Source: Bacteroidota bacterium (GTDB taxonomy: Bacteria > Bacteroidota > Bacteroidia > Chitinophagales > Saprospiraceae). From it: DNA of 64,000 nt. Where the stretch lies: positions 1-64,000 of the forward strand of contig JAKOVW010000007.1 of the NCBI GenBank assembly GCA_029781865.1. Reading direction: 5' to 3'. Made by a program: the position numbers and the translations under genes. Positions 9,038 through 17,664 of this stretch are shown piece by piece. The notes under the pieces were generated by a model. It did no database searches, was not told where the DNA came from, and worked only from the letters and a program-made list of their open reading frames with translations. Every line of letters starts with the position of its first letter. The first letter of the stretch is position 1.

Positions 9038-10009
9038 ATGGAGCAATCAAAATTAAAAATCGGATTGGTTGGCGTAGGTCACCTCGGTAAAATACATCTG
9101 AAGTGTATACAGCAATTGCCGGAATTCGAACTTGTCGGTATTTATGATATTCAAAGCAAGGAAAAAGAAAAAGTGGCTTATGAGCATGGCGTAAGGGCAT
9201 TTTCAAATTACGATGAATTACTACAATTGTGTGATGCTGTGGATATCGTAAGTTCAACCAGTTCTCATTTTGAATTAGCTGAGCAGGCGATTCGCAGGGA
9301 GAAGCATTGTTTTATTGAAAAGCCCGTAACTGCAACCCTGGAAGAAGCAGTTGCATTACGTGAATTGGTTAAACTTCATCCGGTAAATGTACAGATTGGC
9401 CACGTCGAACGTTTCAATCCCAGTTTTGCCGCTATACGGCCATATATTAAACAACCCAAATTTATAGAAGCTCATCGGTTGTCCAGTTTTAATCCAAGAG
9501 GGAGGGATGTCTCCGTCATACATGATATTATGATTCACGATCTTGATTTAATCTGTCTATTAGCAAATAGTCCATTGAAAGAGGTCAAAGCAAACGGAGT
9601 CTCTTTGGTAAGTCCTTTACCTGATATCTGTAATGCCAGACTGGAGTTTGAAAGCGGTCTGGTTTGCAATGTGACGGCTAGCCGGATATCCATGAAGCAA
9701 ATGCGCAAATTGAGAATCTTTCAGGAAGATGCTTATATCAGCATCGATATGCTTGAAAAGGAAGCGCAGGTTATCCGTTTACTCGATGATAATCAGGAGA
9801 ATACCATTGAAATAGAAACTCATAAAGGAAATAAATACATCTCACTGGTCAATCCTGAAATCAAACCGGTAAATGCAATTTTAGAAGAATTAAAATCTTT
9901 TTGTAAAAGTATCGTTAATGAGGAAGTTCCTGAAGTAAACTTAGACGAAGGTATCCAGGTTTTAGGTTTGGTTCAGGCGATAACGAAGCAAATCGAAGAA
10001 AATCAATGA
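9038..10009 (+). CDS. Gfo/Idh/MocA family oxidoreductase
   Basis: A 323-aa NAD(P)-dependent sugar oxidoreductase family member. The N-terminal Rossmann fold shows GLVGVGHLGKIHLKCI (about 8-23), followed by the family marker EKPV (about 94-97) and the dimerisation/substrate domain with NVQIGHVERFNP and HDIMIHDLDLI, the likely substrate-site His/Asp segment. Such enzymes oxidise or reduce sugars and UDP-sugars. Its position in front of a lipoprotein and a polyprenyl-phosphate sugar transferase suggests a role in surface-glycan precursor synthesis, although homologues with this C-terminal pattern are often left unassigned. The stop codon overlaps the next start (ATGA). Confidence 0.9.
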   Translation: MEQSKLKIGLVGVGHLGKIHLKCIQQLPEFELVGIYDIQSKEKEKVAYEHGVRAFSNYDELLQLCDAVDIVSSTSSHFELAEQAIRREKHCFIEKPVTATLEEAVALRELVKLHPVNVQIGHVERFNPSFAAIRPYIKQPKFIEAHRLSSFNPRGRDVSVIHDIMIHDLDLICLLANSPLKEVKANGVSLVSPLPDICNARLEFESGLVCNVTASRISMKQMRKLRIFQEDAYISIDMLEKEAQVIRLLDDNQENTIEIETHKGNKYISLVNPEIKPVNAILEELKSFCKSIVNEEVPEVNLDEGIQVLGLVQAITKQIEENQ

Positions 10010-10872
10010 CCAACACGCATAGACTGCTGGCTGCAATAGTATTTATTGCCGGACTTGGATCCTGCGATGTTCAAGACGAAAAAATTCCCTCCTATGTGTA
10101 CGTTGATAAGTTTTCTTTCACAGTAAGGCCTGGAGAAGGTACGGCACACCAGAATTTAACGGATGGTTGGATTACGATCAATAGTCATTATTACGGTGCC
10201 TATGAACTTCCAGCCTGGATTCCCGTATTGGAAGAAGGACCATGCAAATTATTTTTAGTGCCCGGTTACCGGCAAAACGGATCCATCTCCAATACATTTC
10301 AATATGCCTTGCTTGAACCTTACAGTGACAGCATTTTCCTTACTGCCAGAAAAACAGATACCATCAGACCTGTTACCGGTTATCAGGCAGGTCTTTATTT
10401 TTCAATCTTTAATTTTGATGGCGCCACTTTTTTAAATTCACAGGATCGGGATGGAGATGTCGAAACCACAGTTCAGCTCAGTACCAATGCAGAATCTTTT
10501 GAAGGATCTAATTCAGGTTTAATCGAATTGAATAGCGCTCATCCGTATTTATTTGCAGAAGATCGTTTAAATAATCTGATCATACCGCAAAGTGTAGATC
10601 CGATTATCCTAGAATTGAATTTCAAATCAGACATACCGTTTTCAATTGGATTAGTGGGTTATAAAGGATCGTCTCAACAGCCCGAAGATCATTTGGATGC
10701 TCATGTCTTGCCAAAAAATGTCTGGACCAAAGTCTATTTTGATTTTCAATCCATTGTTAATCTATCCAACTCCGATTATTATCATCTGGCCATTAAAGCA
10801 AATTTTGATCCTGCGAATTCACTTGCAGTGCAACGCATTCTGATCGACAATATTAAAGTGATACACAGGTAG
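10006..10872 (+). CDS. Hypothetical lipoprotein, translationally coupled
   Basis: A 288-aa protein with a signal peptide and lipobox GLGSC (Cys about 20), so a lipid-anchored envelope protein. The mature part is beta-rich and contains a terminal VQRILIDNIKVIHR segment like the last strand of carbohydrate-binding or jelly-roll domains. I do not assign a family. Its ATG overlaps the stop of the upstream oxidoreductase gene by 4 bp, and the sugar transferase starts 5 bp after it, so the three genes form a tight operon. Confidence 0.75.
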   Translation: MTNTHRLLAAIVFIAGLGSCDVQDEKIPSYVYVDKFSFTVRPGEGTAHQNLTDGWITINSHYYGAYELPAWIPVLEEGPCKLFLVPGYRQNGSISNTFQYALLEPYSDSIFLTARKTDTIRPVTGYQAGLYFSIFNFDGATFLNSQDRDGDVETTVQLSTNAESFEGSNSGLIELNSAHPYLFAEDRLNNLIIPQSVDPIILELNFKSDIPFSIGLVGYKGSSQQPEDHLDAHVLPKNVWTKVYFDFQSIVNLSNSDYYHLAIKANFDPANSLAVQRILIDNIKVIHR

Positions 10873-10877
10873 GCGAT

Positions 10878-12290
10878 ATGTTTAGAAGAAAGGAAAATAT
10901 CATTTATATTGTAATGGATTTTGTCCTGGCCATTCTTGCCTGGTATTTATACATTCATTATCTGCATACCCATGATTTCTTTTTAGGCGATAAGGATAAT
11001 GTATGTAAACAGATTTTCGAAACGGGCATACTCGTTGTACCCTTTTCTTGGATCGTTTTGTATTTGTTGGCGGAGCAGTACAAAGATGTGTATCGGTTGT
11101 CCCGCTGGTCCGTTTTTTCAAGGACTTTATTATTGTCCTTAATTGGTAGTTTTATTGTTTTTTTTGTGTTGCTTTCCAACACCGAAATTAATTTTGAGAA
11201 CAGGTATTTTACTGCAATTTCCGTTTACTTCATCTATCATTTTGGATTGGTTGGATTTTTCCGGGTCGTTTTTCTCAGCGTCATCAGCAGTCGTTTGAAG
11301 AGAGGAGTGGTTGGATTTAATACACTCATTATCGGTGGAGACCAGCGTGCTGTAAAACTATATAAAGACATCTCTTCATTAAGCTCCAGCCTGGGCCATA
11401 AGTTTATCGGTTTTATTCATTCTAATGGAAATAAAAGCAATGAATTGTTTCAATATTTTCCACAACTTGGAGGATTGAAAGATATCAAAAAAAGCATTGA
11501 AGAAAATAAGATCGAAGAAGTCATTATTGCCATTGAATCCACAGAACATGAAAAACTGAAATCCATTGTGGATGTATTGTTTGAGTTTGGCAGCAGACTG
11601 ATGGTGAGGACGATTCCGGATACCTATGATATATTATTAGGAACTGTCCGTCTTAATCACGTATTCGGTGCAGTATTGATTGAGATCAAGCAGGAAATGA
11701 TGCCGGGTTGGCAAATAATTGTAAAACGGATTATTGATCTGATTGTAAGCATGATTGCATTGATAATACTTTCGCCATTGATCCTGTATGTTTACATAAG
11801 AACTAAGTTATCCAGCCCTGGTCCCGCGTTTTATAAACAGGAGAGAATCGGATTGAATGGAAAACCATTTCAAATTTACAAATTCCGTTCTATGGCATTA
11901 GGTGCTGAAGAAAACGGACCTCTATTGTCGTACAATGGCGATCCAAGAATTACAAACTGGGGCGCTTTTATGAGAAAGTGGCGCCTCGACGAATTGCCGC
12001 AGTTTTTTAATGTGCTAAAAGGAGATATGTCATTAGTCGGTCCAAGACCTGAGCGGAAATACTTCATAGAGCAAATCATGGAGAAAGCACCACATTATAA
12101 GCATCTTTTAAAAGTAAGACCTGGTATAACCTCATGGGGTCAGGTAAAATTCGGTTATGCATCCAGTCTCGAAGAAATGCTGAAGCGTCTGGAATTTGAT
12201 ATACTCTATATTGAAAACAGATCTCTGGGTTTGGATTTTAAAATCCTCTTTTATACGGTATCCGTATTGTTTCAGGGAAAAGGCAAATAA
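10878..12290 (+). CDS. Polyprenyl-phosphate sugar-1-phosphate transferase (WcaJ/WbaP-type)
   Basis: A 470-aa membrane enzyme of the exopolysaccharide polyprenyl glycosylphosphotransferase family. Four N-terminal membrane helices (about 7-130), a CoA-binding-like Rossmann region (about 145-255), then a reentrant helix and the catalytic bacterial sugar transferase domain (about 275-465), with KRIIDLIVSMIALI, GPAFYKQERIGLNGKPF, YKFRSM, WRLDELPQFFNVLKGDMSLV and GPRPER motifs. It loads the first sugar-phosphate onto undecaprenyl phosphate for capsule, EPS or O-antigen synthesis. It is the last gene of the 8.7-12.3 kb group; no other glycan assembly genes follow directly, so the repeat unit is probably built elsewhere. 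Confidence 0.94.
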   Translation: MFRRKENIIYIVMDFVLAILAWYLYIHYLHTHDFFLGDKDNVCKQIFETGILVVPFSWIVLYLLAEQYKDVYRLSRWSVFSRTLLLSLIGSFIVFFVLLSNTEINFENRYFTAISVYFIYHFGLVGFFRVVFLSVISSRLKRGVVGFNTLIIGGDQRAVKLYKDISSLSSSLGHKFIGFIHSNGNKSNELFQYFPQLGGLKDIKKSIEENKIEEVIIAIESTEHEKLKSIVDVLFEFGSRLMVRTIPDTYDILLGTVRLNHVFGAVLIEIKQEMMPGWQIIVKRIIDLIVSMIALIILSPLILYVYIRTKLSSPGPAFYKQERIGLNGKPFQIYKFRSMALGAEENGPLLSYNGDPRITNWGAFMRKWRLDELPQFFNVLKGDMSLVGPRPERKYFIEQIMEKAPHYKHLLKVRPGITSWGQVKFGYASSLEEMLKRLEFDILYIENRSLGLDFKILFYTVSVLFQGKGK

Positions 12291-12380
12291 TTTTACCATC
12301 CAAAATTCCACAAATTGTTCGATCGATTCAGTTGAATACAATTATTTATTCAACAAGGACGACTTGCCTTCAATTGATAG

Positions 12381-13559
12381 TTAGCATTTTTCAATAATCA
12401 TTGCACTTGCACCGCCACCGCCGTTGCAAATTGCCGCCAGGCCATATTTTCCCTGATTTTGATTTAAGACCTGTGACAAGGTGATGACAATCCTTGAGCC
12501 TGAAGAACCCAGTGGATGTCCTAATGAAACTGCACCTCCATGTATGTTGACTTTATTGGGATCCAGATGAAGTTCTTTCTCATAGACGAGTGGTACCACG
12601 GCGAATGCTTCATTCACTTCGAAAAAATCAATTTGATTTAATTGAAGCCCTGCTTTATTCAAAGCAATTGGCGTAGCAAGTATTGGAGTTGTAGTAAACC
12701 ACGATGGATCCTGTTCGGCATCAGCAAACGAAACAATTCTTGCAATCGGTTTTAAATTGAGTTCCTTGAGTTTTTGCTCACTAACCAGCACGACAGCAGA
12801 GGCGCCATCGTTCATGGTCGATGCATTTGCAGCAGTCACAGTACCATCTGATGTAAACACGGGTTTAAGTCCGGGGATTTTTGCAAAATCTACTTTAGTG
12901 TACTCTTCATCTTTTTGAATAATAATCGGATCTCCCTTTTTTTGAGGAATGCTCACTGGTACAATTTCAGATTTAAATCCGCCATTATCTGTTGTTTGTG
13001 AAGAGCGTTTATAGGATTGAATGGCATATTCATCTTGTTGTTCTCTGCTGATCTGATATTTTTTTGCTGTTTCATCTGCACTGATTCCCATCGCTGTTTT
13101 TCTATAAGCATCAGTCAGTCCATCTTTCTGCAAGCCATCAATTAAATCTACTGTTCCATACTTTAATCCCCATCGTGCATTCGGTAAATAATACGGAATA
13201 TTTGACATGCTTTCCATTCCACCTGCTACGACGATATCCGCATTTCCTAATTGGATGGATTGTGCGCCAAGTGCAATTGCTTTCATTCCAGAGGCACAAA
13301 CTTTATTGATCGTAGTACAAACCGTAGAAGGAAGCAAACCGGCCCCCAATCCGGCCTGTCTTGCCGGTGCCTGTCCGAGATTTGCCGAACAAACATTACC
13401 CATTAAAAGCTCCTGTACCATCTCAGGCGTTAGGCCTGATCTTTCCAATGCTGCTTTAATTGCAATTGATCCTAATTGCGTTGCTGATAATCCGGTAAAA
13501 CTTCCACCAAAACTTCCCATTGGAGTTCGCGCAATAGCTGCGATATATACTTGTTGCAT
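12381..13559 (-). CDS. Acetyl-CoA C-acetyltransferase (thiolase)
   Basis: A 392-aa thiolase of canonical length. Catalytic residues sit at the expected positions: Cys88 in NKVCASGMKA, His348 in GHPLGSSGSR and Cys378 in CNGGGGASAM. It condenses two acetyl-CoA or cleaves acetoacetyl-CoA (and possibly longer 3-ketoacyl-CoA) in the cytoplasm. It is convergent with the sugar transferase and has a TATCTTTG promoter element 19-26 bp upstream of its start. An acyl-CoA dehydrogenase is encoded 7 kb away, not in the same operon. Alternative: a beta-oxidation-type thiolase; the residues do not separate these. Confidence 0.95.
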   Translation of the reverse strand: MQQVYIAAIARTPMGSFGGSFTGLSATQLGSIAIKAALERSGLTPEMVQELLMGNVCSANLGQAPARQAGLGAGLLPSTVCTTINKVCASGMKAIALGAQSIQLGNADIVVAGGMESMSNIPYYLPNARWGLKYGTVDLIDGLQKDGLTDAYRKTAMGISADETAKKYQISREQQDEYAIQSYKRSSQTTDNGGFKSEIVPVSIPQKKGDPIIIQKDEEYTKVDFAKIPGLKPVFTSDGTVTAANASTMNDGASAVVLVSEQKLKELNLKPIARIVSFADAEQDPSWFTTTPILATPIALNKAGLQLNQIDFFEVNEAFAVVPLVYEKELHLDPNKVNIHGGAVSLGHPLGSSGSRIVITLSQVLNQNQGKYGLAAICNGGGGASAMIIEKC

Positions 13560-13577
13560 GTTTCAAAAATTAAGTTC

Positions 13578-13585
13578 CAAAGATA
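13578..13585 (-). promoter_or_regulatory. Bacteroidota -7 promoter element for the thiolase gene
   Basis: The minus strand reads TATCTTTG, an exact TAnnTTTG match, 19 bp before the thiolase start codon, which implies a short leader. No -33 element at standard spacing was recognised. Confidence 0.5.
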
Positions 13586-13647
13586 TTAACAATAACCAGT
13601 TAAAGAAGTTGGTCAAATTAAAACATAAAGAGCAATAATGCTTATTT

Positions 13648-15132
13648 TCATTGCGCTTTGGACCTGCGCAGTATTTCTATTTTCCAAATACGAGCCCTGT
13701 TTTGCCAGTTATTGACATTATAATAGAGCAACCAATCAGGAAGCATGCAATAAATCTTTTGGCTGTCATAATGAGCAAATTGATTTGCAGAAGACAATTC
13801 TCTTTTTAACAAATAAATCGAATCAGGATTTGTTTTCTGCAGATAATTCGAAATTTCCTGTTGATCTTTTAAAACAATACAGTTTATATTAGCTGATTTG
13901 TAAAAATTCAGATTCAGTCCAATCAGATTATAGACATCTTTTTCTTCACAAATCAAATTCATTTGGTGTGTGGAAGAATAGTTATATAGGAATTGATAGT
14001 AACAGACGGCCTCCTGCGCAGGAGTAAACATTTTAAAAACCAATAATGGCAGATTAATACCCGCAAGTATAAAATATATGACGCGAATGGTCTTTTGAAA
14101 ATTTCCCAGGGAAAGAGCGCTATCTATACCATAGGAAACGAGATAAATAAAAGGGAACACCATTGGAAACAGAAATCTCAGTTCCTTATGTCCCACCCAA
14201 AAATGGGCTAACAAAAAAGGAATAATGGCCCAGCTGTAAATTGACTTTCGGTTTTTAAACAAGCCACAGACGAAAAAGACCAGTAAAAAAATACTGATAG
14301 GTGGAATTGCCTTAAGGATAAATTCTCTGAGATAAAACCACCATGGAAAGACGCCCCAATTGGCAGCCTTATTTTCTAAAATGTTAACTTGAAAATAATT
14401 GAGCGGTGTAAATGTAAATGTTCCATAAAACCAATAATCAATGTAAATACACAGTAAGATCGAAAGCAAAGCGGAAAGGGCAATAAGTATAAAATGATTC
14501 CACTTTGGTTTTTGGATAATCAACAACCAAAAGCCAATGCCAAGGATGGCAAATGCCATTTGGAACCTGAAGAAAAAAGCCATTCCAAGCAGGAATCCGA
14601 TACTGGCAATTCCGGATTTGTTCACGGTGGTGTTTTGATTATTCCATATAAGAATAAAATAGATCGCTGCATTGAAGAAGAGTGCTGCATAATTTTCTGA
14701 AGAGTAACGAACGCTTAAAGATGGAATAAACCACAGGAATAAACTCAATAGTAAAAATATATGTTTCCCATTTTCTGTGGAGAAACGATGGAGTAAGATT
14801 AAGCAGGTCTTTGAAGTAACATACCACGAAAGCAGGGCAGTGAGTATTCTCAAAAACAGCATCGCCGTAAATGGATTAGAAATACCGATGGTGTAAAATC
14901 CTTTTTCCAACAACCATAGAATTGCCGGTTGAATTGCAGGTCTTATTTTTTCGTGAAACTCCCAGGGTAATTCGGATGCCGGTGAGTTGCCGAGTTTGTA
15001 ATTGCAAAACTCCAATATCTGGAAATGTTCGTCAGGATGATAAAACCCTATGCTGAAATATGCGGTGATGAGATATACAAACAGGCCGGCAACAAACAGA
15101 TTTCTATACGATGACGTAAGGATGTCGTTCAT
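13648..15132 (-). CDS. Multispanning glycosyltransferase, GT22 (ALG9/PIG-B) like
   Basis: A 494-aa polytopic protein with about ten membrane helices. The first periplasmic loop has the GT-C signature of family 22 mannosyltransferases: FYHPDEHFQILEF (near 32-44) followed by ELPWEFHEKIRPAIQPA (near 58-74), comparable to the His-Pro-Asp-Glu and Trp-Glu...Ile-Arg patterns of eukaryotic ALG9 and PIG-B enzymes. It should transfer a sugar from a polyprenyl-phosphate donor on the periplasmic side. A KELRFLFPMVFPF segment near 315-327 matches the conserved GHKE-RF region of these enzymes. It is the last gene behind pyrE and the M42 peptidase on the same strand, with an 85-bp gap. Acceptor unknown. Confidence 0.82.
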   Translation of the reverse strand: MNDILTSSYRNLFVAGLFVYLITAYFSIGFYHPDEHFQILEFCNYKLGNSPASELPWEFHEKIRPAIQPAILWLLEKGFYTIGISNPFTAMLFLRILTALLSWYVTSKTCLILLHRFSTENGKHIFLLLSLFLWFIPSLSVRYSSENYAALFFNAAIYFILIWNNQNTTVNKSGIASIGFLLGMAFFFRFQMAFAILGIGFWLLIIQKPKWNHFILIALSALLSILLCIYIDYWFYGTFTFTPLNYFQVNILENKAANWGVFPWWFYLREFILKAIPPISIFLLVFFVCGLFKNRKSIYSWAIIPFLLAHFWVGHKELRFLFPMVFPFIYLVSYGIDSALSLGNFQKTIRVIYFILAGINLPLLVFKMFTPAQEAVCYYQFLYNYSSTHQMNLICEEKDVYNLIGLNLNFYKSANINCIVLKDQQEISNYLQKTNPDSIYLLKRELSSANQFAHYDSQKIYCMLPDWLLYYNVNNWQNRARIWKIEILRRSKAQ

Positions 15133-15217
15133 GTTCGGTGGTAACCGGCTAATTAATCAGGACGTTGGTGTATGGCAATTATCAGGTTTTCATTTTCAAA
15201 TTGCAGTCGATCCTGTG

Positions 15218-16297
15218 TTAAAAATATTTATAACTTTTTTTGGGATCTATTGCCACTAATACTTCGTAAATCAATTGGATCACATGTTCGATGTCATCGA
15301 TATGTGCGGATTCAACTGTGGTGTGCATATACCGGAGTGGAAGTGAAATCAATACGGAGGGAACACCTCCATTCGAATAGGCAAATGCATCTGTATCTGT
15401 TCCTGTCGTACGCGATGAAGCATTCCGTTGAATGGGAATTTTATTTTTTTCTGCCACATGTACGACCATATTTTGTAAGATATTGTGTACCGGTGGTGCA
15501 TAACAAAGCACAGGGCCTTGTCCGCATTTTATCGAACCTTGTTCTTTTGTCTTCAGCATGGGCGTATGTGTGTCATGCGTGACATCTGTGATTATGGCAA
15601 GATTAGGTTTGATCGATTCAGCAATCATTTCAGCACCACGTAAACCGACCTCTTCCTGTACTGCATTCACTACATACAAACTAAAAGGCAATTTGATTTT
15701 ATTTTTCTTTAGCAATCTTGCTACTTCAGCAATGCAAAAACCTCCAAGGCGATTGTCCAGTGCACGCCCAACATAAAAACGGTTATTCAGCTTTGTCAAT
15801 CCGTCTTCATAGGTAATACAACAACCGACATGAATCCCCATTTTTTCCACTTCTTCCTTGTCTTTGGCGCCTACATCAATAAAAATGTTTTCAAGGGTAG
15901 CTAATAAATTGGTATCATTTCCTTTTCGCGTATGAATGGCAGGCCAACCGAATATACCGTTTACAATGCCTTTAGGAGTATGAATATGTACTCTTTTGGA
16001 AGGAGCGATGGATTGATCAATTCCACCATTACGAATGACGTAAATAAATCCATCATCGGTAATAAAATTTACCATCCAGGAGATTTCATCGGAATGTCCT
16101 TCAATAACGACTTTAAATGCTTTGCCGGGATTAATGACTCCGAACAAAGTACCGTAGTTATCCAGGGTCCAGTCATCAATATATTCCTTGATATAGTCCA
16201 GCCAGATTTTCTGACCTTCAGCTTCATATCCTGTAGGAGAGGGATTGTTGAGGTATTTATACAGAAATTCTTCAGATTTCTTGTTGATAATTTTCAT
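15218..16297 (-). CDS. M42 family metallopeptidase (glutamyl aminopeptidase / endoglucanase-like)
   Basis: A 359-aa cytosolic dinuclear-metal aminopeptidase. Metal and catalytic residues of the M42 family are visible in order: His in EGHSDEISWMV (near 68), Asp in GRALDNRLGG (near 178), Glu-Glu in VQEEVGLRGAEM (near 211), Asp in ITDVTHDTHTP (near 235) and His in RYMHTTVESAH (near 328). Homologues form large tetrahedral 12-mers that degrade peptides; old annotations as cellulase are unsupported. The start ATG overlaps the pyrE stop codon by 4 bp, so it is translationally coupled to pyrE. Confidence 0.93.
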   Translation of the reverse strand: MKIINKKSEEFLYKYLNNPSPTGYEAEGQKIWLDYIKEYIDDWTLDNYGTLFGVINPGKAFKVVIEGHSDEISWMVNFITDDGFIYVIRNGGIDQSIAPSKRVHIHTPKGIVNGIFGWPAIHTRKGNDTNLLATLENIFIDVGAKDKEEVEKMGIHVGCCITYEDGLTKLNNRFYVGRALDNRLGGFCIAEVARLLKKNKIKLPFSLYVVNAVQEEVGLRGAEMIAESIKPNLAIITDVTHDTHTPMLKTKEQGSIKCGQGPVLCYAPPVHNILQNMVVHVAEKNKIPIQRNASSRTTGTDTDAFAYSNGGVPSVLISLPLRYMHTTVESAHIDDIEHVIQLIYEVLVAIDPKKSYKYF

Positions 16298-16947
16298 AAA
16301 ATGGCTTTCGTACGCTGAAAGTTATCCGACCATTTGCCAGGATCCTGGTTCCAGCTCAATAGGTTTTCGTAAGTTGTTTGATTGATATATTTTGCATGCA
16401 AAGCTCGTTCCAAAAGACAGGGAAAGTCCGTCAAACTGATAAAAGTGAGACTTTTTTCCGCAAAACGTTTCTTTGCCGATTCAAATCCGTACTGAAATAT
16501 GGAGATCAGTCCTAAAATCTGTTGTCCGGCATCCTCCAAACTCATTATTGCATCCATCGAACTTCCTCCTGTTGAGACCAAATCCTCAACCACCAAAACT
16601 CTGGTACCGGGAGCTAATTCGCCTTCTATCTGATTTTTCAAACCATGGTCTTTGGCTTTGCTCCGCACATAGACAAACGGGAGCTCTAATGATTCAGCAA
16701 GCCATGCACCCCAGGCGATTCCGGCTGTAGCAACACCTGCAATGGCTTGAATTTGACTAAACTGCCTGCTGACCTGGACCATTCCCCGGATAATTTCTTT
16801 TCTGATTACCGGATGAGAAAGTACTTTCCGGTTATCGCAATAGATTGGAGACTTCAATCCGGAAGCCCAGGTAAATGGTTCTGAGGCATTTAGGCGGACT
16901 GCTTTGATTTCCAGTAAATGATCTGCTATATTGTGCGCTAAATCCAT
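16294..16947 (-). CDS. pyrE: Orotate phosphoribosyltransferase
   Basis: A 217-aa type I phosphoribosyltransferase that converts orotate and PRPP to orotidine 5'-phosphate in pyrimidine synthesis. It has the N-terminal orotate-recognition segment (PFTWASGLKSPIYCDNR), the flexible loop Arg/Lys-rich RSKAKDHGL and the PRPP-binding motif VLVVEDLVSTGGSS (near 115-128). Length is right for the family. It heads a minus-strand operon with the M42 peptidase and the GT22-like enzyme. Its start codon is only 12 bp from the divergent NUDIX gene start, so any promoter must overlap the NUDIX coding sequence. Confidence 0.97.
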   Translation of the reverse strand: MDLAHNIADHLLEIKAVRLNASEPFTWASGLKSPIYCDNRKVLSHPVIRKEIIRGMVQVSRQFSQIQAIAGVATAGIAWGAWLAESLELPFVYVRSKAKDHGLKNQIEGELAPGTRVLVVEDLVSTGGSSMDAIMSLEDAGQQILGLISIFQYGFESAKKRFAEKSLTFISLTDFPCLLERALHAKYINQTTYENLLSWNQDPGKWSDNFQRTKAIL

Positions 16948-16959
16948 AGATTCATTTCA

Positions 16960-17619
16960 GTGCAACAAACATACAAAATTAACATAGACGGCAAGGCTTT
17001 GATCCTTATGAATGAAGATTTGCTGGCAGAATCTGGTCCGGGATCCAATCAATTGGCACTTCCATATCGTGGAATCAAGAATGCCTTGTTTCAATATCTC
17101 GATACACTTGAAAAATCAAATCGCTTTGAATCCATCATGTTGTATTCAAATGATGTAGCTACCTTATTCGATGATCTCAAAAGTTTATTGAATTGGGTTC
17201 CGGCAGCAGGGGGTGTCATTGAAAATAATAACGGCCAGATTTTATTGATTCATCGCAGAGGATTTTGGGATTTACCCAAAGGCAAATTAGATGCACAGGA
17301 AACCTCCAAAGGGGCAGCCCTGCGCGAATGCAGTGAAGAAACCGGACTCAATAATTTATTACTTGGAAAAAAAATTTATGAGTCCTATCATCTATACAGA
17401 GAAAACAATGGTCAGCGCGCGCTGAAAAAAACAAAATGGTTTTCCATGCAATACACCGGTGATAAAATTCCTGAACCACAACTAGAGGAAGATATCACTG
17501 ATGTAATGTGGATGGCTCCAGAGCAAGCCCTGTTAAAAGAACCGATGTTTCAGAATGTCAGATCTGTTATTGAATCTTTCATGCGTTATAAACAGGATAA
17601 GGAAGGATTCAGGTTATAA
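16960..17619 (+). CDS. NUDIX hydrolase, GTG start
   Basis: A 219-aa protein with an N-terminal domain of about 75 residues and a NUDIX domain (about 83-205). The NUDIX box appears as GKLDAQETSKGAALRECSEE followed by TGL, preserving Gly-x5-Glu...Arg-Glu-x-x-Glu-Glu. It hydrolyses a nucleoside diphosphate linked to another group; the substrate is not predictable from sequence. No ATG is available upstream before an in-frame TAA at 16939, and the protein pattern extends to the GTG, so GTG at 16960 is the chosen start; an internal ATG at 17008 would lose a conserved-looking strand. Only 12 bp separate this start from the divergent pyrE start. Confidence 0.9.
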   Translation: MQQTYKINIDGKALILMNEDLLAESGPGSNQLALPYRGIKNALFQYLDTLEKSNRFESIMLYSNDVATLFDDLKSLLNWVPAAGGVIENNNGQILLIHRRGFWDLPKGKLDAQETSKGAALRECSEETGLNNLLLGKKIYESYHLYRENNGQRALKKTKWFSMQYTGDKIPEPQLEEDITDVMWMAPEQALLKEPMFQNVRSVIESFMRYKQDKEGFRL

Positions 17620-17633
17620 AACGGGGCTGTCAG

Positions 17634-17662
17634 AATGCATTCTGAAAATAGCAGAATGCATT
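17634..17662. terminator. Hairpin between convergent NUDIX and TonB-receptor genes
   Basis: AATGCATTCTG, loop AAAATAG, CAGAATGCATT: an 11-bp perfect stem between two converging genes. There is no good T tract on the plus side, so termination is plausible from position only. The left arm also contains the 14-nt palindrome CAGAATGCATTCTG. Confidence 0.45.
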
Positions 17663-17664
17663 AC

